A DNA stretch of 64,000 bases, taken from Eublepharis macularius. Taxonomy: Eukaryota > Chordata > Lepidosauria > Squamata > Eublepharidae. The position numbers and the translations under genes were made by a program. Below, one piece after another: positions 1-9,200 of the stretch; the first letter of the stretch is position 1, and every line of letters starts with the position of its first letter. The DNA is taken from the NCBI RefSeq assembly GCF_028583425.1, contig NC_072801.1, forward strand, positions 24,014,001-24,078,000, written 5' to 3'. A model generated the notes under the pieces. That model did not search any database and was not told the DNA's origin. It saw nothing but the letters and a program-made list of their open reading frames with translations.

Positions 1-92
1 CAGAAGCTGTGACCTTTCAACATGCGCTCTGCAGAACTTGTTTCTACATCAGAGGGCTTCCTCCTTCCTTATGGAAGGCCATTCCACTATAC

Positions 93-218
93 CTCCTGTG
101 CATTGGTGGTAGAGACTTCTGTAATTCCTGCAATCTGAATGCTCCCCTTAGAGTCTTCTCTGAGTTCCAAAAATCCTGATGATGGATTCAGGAGGTCACG
201 AATTACTTCATTATAAAT
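93..218 (-). CDS. KIF19: KIF19-type coding exon 6
   Basis: 42 codons: IYNEVIRDLLNPSSG, LELREDSKG and IQIAGITEVSTTNAQE. Acceptor TTTCAG; the donor GAG|GTATAG is weaker than the others, so the 3' edge could differ slightly. The next exon would begin left of the window. Confidence 0.88.
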
Positions 219-3200
219 CTGAAAGAAAAGGACAATGTTCTTGAACGTAGGGGGGGGGGAGAATTTTTATACCTAGGGCAGTGCAGATAGTTTTGCCCAG
301 TCCACACTTGTCTCTGAATTTTAAAAAACATTTTGGGTGAATATTAGGGTTGTCATTCTACAGGTGAGGCCTTGAGAGCTCCAGGAATTACGACTGATCT
401 CCAGAGTAAAGAGATCAGTTTCCCTGGAGAAAATAACAGCTTTTGATGGTGCACAATGCATTTGCCCCATGGAGATCCCTCCCCGAAATACTAAGGGCTT
501 TTCCAACCTGGAGTTGGCAACACTACGGACCACCTGCTCCAGGTATTTTCCCCTGGCATAGGAATACCAGGAAGAGTCCACACCTCAGCATAGAGGGTGA
601 GTAGGCCATTTGCAGTTTTAATTTTGGGCAGCGCTATCTACAAGTTGTACCCCTTCAACAGCAAACACCTGGGTAGTCTGAAAAGTGTTTTTTGCAAGAG
701 GAATGTCAATCACATCCAAGCTTTCTAGAGGCAACCTCAGCACACCCTCTTCCAAAATAACGTGCAGCCTTGGATCATGCAGAAGACTACATTTCCCAAG
801 GTGCCACAATAATCAGACCTTGGAAAGAGTGTCCAAGAGGCTTGCTGGGGGGTTCTCCTCTGCTCCACCCCATTGATCCCTACCTGACCTAGCAGCATCT
901 GTAGTCCTAATGTATGGCTCAAGATAAGGAACGATGACAAAGACAAGTCCTTGATAATATCTCCTCTGAATTTCTCCTCCTCCTCCTGAGTTTTGAACTT
1001 TGCAAACCAGACAGCCGGATGCCAGAATGACAAATATGGTTGGAAAGCCTGGATGGCGTAGCACTGAATGGACCAGGCTGGGATCCAAAACACCCTGTTC
1101 CCCTCTCAGCTGTGAAAATCACTAGCTAATCTTGGGCTACTCTCAGTCAGCGTACCCTACTTCATAGGATTGTTGTGAGGATAAACTGGGGAAGAGAGAA
1201 TCATGGACAGACCACCCCCTGAGCTTCTTGTTAGAGTTTGGCTATCCTACCTCTAAGTACGACATGCAGACAGAGTAGACCATGTCCCCACTGGTGGCCT
1301 CAATAGCTCTAAAAAGATCATGGAGCGTTCGGATGTAGATGCCAGGTTCAGAGTCCAGCCCTAGCATAGTGTACGTTTTCCCAGCACCTGGACAAAAAAA
1401 TAGAGCCAAAAGTCTGAACCCTGTAAATAAGCCAATGCGGTATAATGGTTAGTGTGTCAGACTAGGATTTCGGAGACCTGCATTTAAATCTCCCACTCAG
1501 CTGTGGACACTTGTGAGTGACCTTGGGCTAGTTCCAAGCAAGGTATAAATATCAGAATGTAAATAAAATAAGAAGGTTCATCTATGGATTTTTGGAAGCT
1601 TATTACTGGATCCTCAATGATGCTGCTCTTCCCACAATGGGATGTGACACAACCATACTCCCATCTTGGGCTTTGTTCCTAAACGGTAGTGTTTAGGACC
1701 AATGTGGAGTGGTAGTTAGAGGCTTGGACTAGGATCTGGGAGACCCAGGTCTGAATCTCCACTCTGCCATGGAAGCTAGCTGAGAGATCTTCTTGGGCCA
1801 GTCACACCCTCTCAGCCTAACCTACCTCATAGGGTTGTTGTAATGGTAAAAGGGAGGAGGGAGGGAATGATGTTATAAGCCCATTTGGGAGAAAAGTGGG
1901 TTATAGGAACTTAAATTAATAAGTGGCCTGGTTCTGGCCCCCAATTTATGATTCAGGATTTAACTCTTAAAATGAGCTTCCATTTCTCTCTTCCACCTCT
2001 CAAAACAGTCCTTGGTATACCAGAACTGACATGCAAAATTGTCTCAACTATTTTACCTGTAGGTCCATATGCAAAAACTGTAGCATTGTATCCTGAAATG
2101 ACTCCTTCTATGAGATTTTTGGTTGTGCACGCATATACCTCCTCCTAAAAGCAAGAAGATGCAACAGATCAAATTAAGCAACATTTAGGGAGTCTAGGTT
2201 TTTGAATTTAAAAAATAATAAGCTACTAGTCAAAAAATAAAAAATAATAAGCTACTAGTCAAAACAGTTAAATGAGCTGGTGGGTTTCTTTTTTAAAAAA
2301 AACACACACCAGAATTTGCAAGTTTTGTTCAATTTTGTTCTGCAGTACAAAATATGCACTCTACTATTGGCACACGGACCCTTCCCTAAATGTTTATAAA
2401 GCTAACAAACACTTTCCTGTCAACAAAATTGAATCAGGTGGATCAAGCCTTTTATTTAAAATTTGTGATGCAATGTGTTAGGGTCAAAGTCAAAAATAAG
2501 TGGATAAATCAAGCAGGATTTTTGATACAGAACAGGAACTGACCCACATGGAATTAAGAGAACAGAAAATCATAAAAGCAAGCTCAAGGGGCAAACAAGC
2601 CATCATAGCCTCTTTCTTCTGGAAGGTGCCTCTCTGCCATGCAGCTCCTGAAGGGAAAAAGACTTTCCCCTTCAGTGGAGCTTTATGTTACTTTTCCCAT
2701 GGCCCAGTCTTCTTGATGGCAATTGGCCTTCCTTCCCCATCAATTTCCTTTAGTCCAGTCCTAAGGTTGAGAAGGGAAATGTAGGCCTGCAGGGGAACTG
2801 GCAATTAGGCCCACTGGAAATTTACTGTAGGCTGCAGGCTTCCTTGAGGCCTACAGGCCAAGGATCATTCATGACATTCCATCACGAGGGAATGACCCAC
2901 TATACACGCACAGAAACACCCTTTCCACTATTCTTCTGCATGTAGGGTTGCCAGATGGCGTCTGGAACAATACTGGATCCCGGGGTGGGGGGGTGGGGTG
3001 CACTTGACACATGTGCTCCTCCTGCCTCCTCCTAGGGATCCCAGGTCCCCCAGTGGTGGCGGGGGATCCTGTGCTTCCACCCTCCACTCCTCACCACCAC
3101 TCACCTGGCCGGTGGGGGGGGGGAGACAGGGGGAAAGGCGTCCCAGGCATACTCCCAAGGCAGTGCAATGACATCACTGAGTGATATCATAGTGCTGTCC

Positions 3201-6200
3201 TGACTAGGATTGCCAGCTCCAAGTTGGGAAATTCCTGGAGATTTGGGGGGTGAAACCTGGAGAAACTGGGGTTTGGGGAGGGAAAGGACCTTGGCATGGC
3301 ATAATTCCATAGAATCTACCCCCCCCCCCCCAAAGTAGCCATTTTCTCCAGTGAACTGATCTCTGTGGCCTGGAGACCAGTTGCAATTCTGGAAGATCTC
3401 CAGCCACTACCTGGAGGCTGGCAACCCTAGTCCCGAGAGCTAGAGTTCTCAAGTGACTGCTGGCAGTGGGCAAACTCCTGGGGGGTTGCCTTCTTGCCCG
3501 CTGATCCACCAGCAACTGGCAAGTGGTTGCAAGCCCCCTGGAGATTGCCTACTGTTGGCAGGCACGCCAGGAATATGTGCAGTCTGGGTGCTCCGGGGGG
3601 GGGGGGAATGACATCACTTCCGGGAGTGACATTGTTGTGCTGGCCGCAGGAGCACTCCCATTCTTTATTTGGCCCCAAAGAGGCTGAATCAGCCCTATTT
3701 GAAGTGCAGGGGCACTTGCACAGCCAGCTCAATGACATCACTCCCAGAAATGATGTCTTCGCACATGCACAAGTACAGATGCTGGAGATACGAGGTAAGT
3801 GCCAGGTTTCCCCCACCCCCACCAGGAGGGTAGAGAGACTGGGCAACCCTACAGAGAGTACTCCCGCGCTTCGTAGCAGACTGATTGGGGCAAAACCCAG
3901 AGTAAATCTGGCCTGTTGGGGGCTCAAATTGGCCTGCTGCAAAGAGTGCATGCACTCCCACGCCTACGTGATGACATCACTTCCTGAAAGTGACATCGTC
4001 ATGCTCCTCTGGGAGCGTGTGTTCAAGGAGTGACAAAAAGGTGGGTGCTGGGTCCCCCCCTCCCACCAGGAGGGTAAAGGGACCTGGCAACCAAGCTCCT
4101 GGCCAGCAGATGATGTCTCTACAGGAAGTGACATCACCACACAACCAATTCTAGGGCCCCAGGCTGGCTGGTCACTCCTAGGCTGAACTGCACAGTTGCA
4201 GGGGGTCAGCCAGGCACCTGGGCTGGCTGGCCATTGCTAGGCTGTGCCATGCAACCACAGGAGGCCAAATTCAATCCCTGGCATCTCCAGCCAAAAGGAT
4301 CAGGTAGGTGATGTGAATGATAGAGACCAAAGACTCTAGACAACCACTGCCAGTCAGAGTTGACAACATTGCCTGAGGGTGGGTCTCAGTAGAAGACGGC
4401 TTCAAATATTCACAGCAAACCATCCACAACTTCAACCTCTCTTTCCCATTCTCAAGAATTGAGCAAGTATTGAAGAAGGAAGCTGTGTTGTACTTTCCAT
4501 ACTCATTCAGCCCCCCCCCTTTTTCCTTCTTGCATGGAAAACGACAACACCCGCTTTGCTAGAGCAACCTTCAAATAGATGTTTCTACAGAAAACAAATC
4601 CCAGGAAAGGAGCAAACCACGTACAAAGAGCAAAGCAGGGTTACCATGAGCTCATTTCCCATGAGGCACCCGCTTCTCCACTCTACTGCACATTTAACGC
4701 TTATTAATAGTCTCCCTAGTGAGCAGCAAAGAAGATACAGTGTGTGTGCAAGCAGGTGGAGTCTCTCTGCTTATTCAGAGCAAATGTTCATCAGGTAAGG
4801 GAAAGAGGAGGAAGGGAATTTTGGTTCCCTAAGTTTCAGAGCTCTGTCCAGCCTCCTTGTTGCATATAAATAGTGAACAAACATATCCAAACAACAAACC
4901 GAAGAAAGGTAACATTTTAAAAAACAATTCAGTGCAATAAGACAGCAGTATAAATGAGGAAGGGTAGTTATCACAAGAAAGTGAGCCAAAGAGAAGCCAA
5001 TTTGCTCAGGTTGCCTCTGCGATCTCCACCCTATTTAATGTGTTACTGTGCATTACCCAGATGGGCCAAAGAGCATTACAGTTCAGGACACCGCCGCGGG
5101 AGGCCTGTTTCCCCATATGAACTGCGATCTTGATCTGAATCGGGCGCAGCACATACAAGAATTGAGGAGAGAGACTGCTACTCGGATCTGACTATGACAC
5201 AGGGTGAGGCCCCCTGACCCAACCTTCCGGACCTGAAGGGGGCCTTGTTTCTGTGGTTTGGATCAAAGATACCCGAAGGACAATCTACATCCGCACCACG
5301 TTCAGGTCTCCTTGCTTTTCCATCACATATAGCTGCAATTCAGCCCAGCTTTTCAGCCATTAACAATCCAGCTGCATATCATGATCATGTCAGCAGCTGC
5401 TCAAACAAGAAAGGAGGAAAAATATTCTACTCTGAGAATGACGGAACCCAGATGGTTTAAGAGAAACAGGAAACATCACCTCACCTGGCTCGCCCTGTGG
5501 TCAAAAACCATGTCAAAGATAAAAGTCTTCTCTCGGGATCGGTTGGCGCGCAAGATGTCATCTGGATCTTCAGTTGGATCCATCAGGACCACCATCTGTC
5601 ACGGAGAAATAATTCACATGTTCAGCTTGGCAGCCATGGCACCGGTGCCATTTTTAAATGCTTACTCTTTGACACCAGGAAGGGTGTGGCTTGGGGTAGA
5701 GTTCTTTCTCCTGAGTGACCTGTGTATTTCTATTTGTTGTCTATAGGGTGCCTTTCTCATGGTGGATTACATGGCATAAGTAAATAGAATGCAACATCCC
5801 AGAAGCAATGTAATATGGTTAGGGCTGCAGAAATTAAAATCAAATAAATACCTGGCTGAAGCGAAGCAAAGCAAAGCATGGCACAGTTGACGATGCTTCA
5901 GTTATATAAGACAGCAATACATACAGCAATAGATAGTATGTACTGTACACACTACTAGTATAGTCCACAATCTGTTTCTCTTTATTAAAACATCTTCCAG
6001 AAACATTCTGTTATAATATAGCCCTATTACCTTTGTCAAAATGTCCTCCTGAATCATTCAGTTTTGCATAATTTGTGGAATACCAGGAGAATTGGGAGCT
6101 ATTAACATGTATTCGTGATTCAATAGATATTAAAGAACTGTGGAACTCTCAGGCCCAGGAGACCTATCTGCCCCCCTCTGGAAAGGAGCAAAAAAAGATT

Positions 6201-9200
6201 TTATTCCAGAGGGTAGTTGTCTTCTGTTTTGATTGACTGCCGTTTTGAAAAAGCTTTATTGCAATATTTGCTTCTTTTATATTTATTTGTAGAAACATTC
6301 ATAAACCCGTACTTTCTGTAAGATCAGGGAAGTCTACAAATTATTTAAAATATTCACTAAAGCCAAGAGACAACAGTAATCCAAACTAGAACTCAAACCC
6401 AGCAGAAACAGAACAAATCAAGCCCTGAATGTCTTCTGCAACAGGACTATTTATTCTTGTTCTCTGAAAATAGGTCAGAGAGGCAGATTGTTCCCCAGGA
6501 CGGGAACAGTGCCTCAAAACAACCGTGCTCATGTGCGGATAGGAGTCCAGGCAAAAAAAATAACTACTGGTTTCTATTGGACTGACCAAAGATGGTGTCT
6601 AGCGTCACACTCATGATTTTAAAATTTTTACAATTTTAAATTTTTTATTTATTTCGTTTATATTCCACTTTCCTCCCCAGAAGGGACCCAAAGTGGCTGA
6701 CATCATTCTCCCCTTCATCTTTCACAACATCTCTGCAAGGTAGGTTAGGCTGAAAGTGAGTAACTGGCCCTAGTTACCCAGCAAGCTTCCATGACAGCGT
6801 AAGAATTTGAACCTGGGTCTCCCAGGTCCTAACCTGACAGTCTAGCCACTATACCATGGAGGCTCCACCAATGCTATTGCTATTTTAGCTTTCTTTTAAT
6901 TTGTTTGAAATGTTTATAAAGTTTCCATTATGTCTTGGAAGTGACCTTTGTGTGCCATTGTTGTGCTGTAAAGGAGTGACATCAATATTCCAATTAAAGA
7001 GGATCCAGGGAACATCAAAAGGAATTCCAGGAGTGGGGCAAATCTGTCTCATCTTTAGCAAGCCCTCCAAACCTGCCAAAAACCTGCTCTGGAGGGCCAG
7101 GATATCTTTGGATGTAGTGCAAGGCTCTGGGAATTCAACTGAAATCAGGGAACTCTGCTGCCTGAGAAGATACTAGCTATGTGTATCTTTTGATGCAACC
7201 CACTATATTCACACCATATATGTTTAAAAATAGATAACTGCAGCCACTTGCATTCCCCAATTTTAGTGTTTGTGCTTGTGGAACTAATAATCTGGAGTCT
7301 AGTTCCGGTGACATTGAAAACGTTTTGGTGAGAAATTAAGGGTGTAGGCCCCAGGCAGTGAATTCAGTTCTCCAACCTTTTTGGATTTTACAACCAATCC
7401 TAAATCGAGGAGGAATTTTCACATCTCAAAGATCATGTCAAGCACTCAAATGGATCTTCTCTTATGCTCCCACAGGTGGAGAGTTGGTCTTCTAGAGATG
7501 TACAGTGGAAAATAGAAGCAACATGGGGTTTTTTTAATGAAAAATTAAAACTCAGGTGAGATTTGTCTGGATTCTTGGCAACAAGTTTCCTCATAGCAAG
7601 AGTTCAGGGGAGAAACATATTCCTTTCTCTCAAGTGAAGCAGAAAAGAAGGTGGCACATTTTACCCTCATGGGGAATTGCATCCTTAAAAGAACTACATG
7701 TTATAATGCTCCAGAGAAACTCTGGCAGTGTCTTGGATAAATACATCATTAGGGAAGTGTCTGCAATGTTGTTCACAAACCATCTGCTCCTAAAAGTGAA
7801 CAAAACAAATACAGATCGCAGGCAGCAGCCCGCAAATAAAACATAGAAAGATGCAGGATTCCATGCTGCATTCTGTAGACGGCCTCAGAGGGACAACGTA
7901 ACGTCGAGTGAAAGGACAACTGAGAGCCAGCGCAGTGAAGTAGTTAGAGCATTGAACTAGGATCTGGGAGACCCAGGTTCAAATCCTGCCTCTCTGTCAT
8001 GGAAACTGTCTGGGCAATCCTGGGCAAAGCATACCTTCTCAGCCTAACTACCTCAAAGGGCTGTTGTGAAGAAAAAATGGGAGAGAGGAGAATGATGGCA
8101 GTCACACTGAGCCAACACTGGGGAGAAAGGCAGGGTGTGAATGAAGTAAATAAACTCTCTTTGAAACTTTTTAATAGCTAAAGGAGTTTCTCAATGATCT
8201 GAAGAGGTTTATTCCAGGGATTTTTTTATGGCTGTTAGCAGCGAGCGTCTGTCATAGTCACTAAGAATGTAACATCGGAGTTGTAATTCTGGGAGATCTT
8301 CAGGCACCACCTAAAGGGTGGCAACCCTATATGAGGATCTCGGAGACCCAGGTTCAAATCCCCACTCTGCGATGGATGCTCGCTAGAGTCAGCATGGGCC
8401 AGTCACACACTCTCAGCCTAGTCTAGCCTACCTCCCAGAGTTTTTGTGAGCATAAAATGGAGGAGAGGAGAATGACACTGGGGAGAAAGGCAGGGTATAT
8501 ACAAAATAAAATCTATATATATAAAGACAACTATCCTGACTGACTCATCAATGCCCAGCCCAAACCCCGGACCTAGAAACATGAAATTTGAGGAGAACAT
8601 TCTTTTCATGATGTAAACACCAAGAAGAGATTTTAAGAAATTAACCCCCTAAGGGGGTAAAAAGGGGTAAAATGTGTTTTCCCAAAGGGATACAGCTTCC
8701 CTGTGTGGATGGGAGGCTGCTGCTGGCTTGCGCCCCCCCCCCGCCCACTGCCAGTTCAGCCACTCTTCCCTGATTGGGTCAGCTTTTCAAGGTCATTTGC
8801 ATATGCGGGCTTATTGGAGCTCACAACATTCCATACCTCATTCCCCACCCCCACCCCAGACAATTGGAACACAGAGGTCATTTGCATATGTGGCCTGACT
8901 GATCTTCACCCCCCTCCATTCTAAACAGTATGCAGTTGCTATTGGGAGTCATTGAATGTGTCCTGAGGTAAAATGCACTTCCCAGTCTTCCCCTAAAAGT
9001 TCATTAGAGTTGCCAACTCAAAAAAAAAAAAAACAAGCCAAAAAATGTTACATACCCATAATTATTATAACTGGATTTAAAATAGTTAAATACCATAGCG
9101 AAGCACAGGTATCAAGCTAGTAGATAAATAAATGAATTACGATTTCCAGAAACCAGTGCCTGTCTCCCACCTCCAGAGAATGCCAGCAGTTCAACTTATC

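Noticed and set aside
3427-4033. Overlapping 174- and 179-residue frames on opposite strands
   Set aside because: Both lie in the palindromic repeat block and have no splice or domain support.
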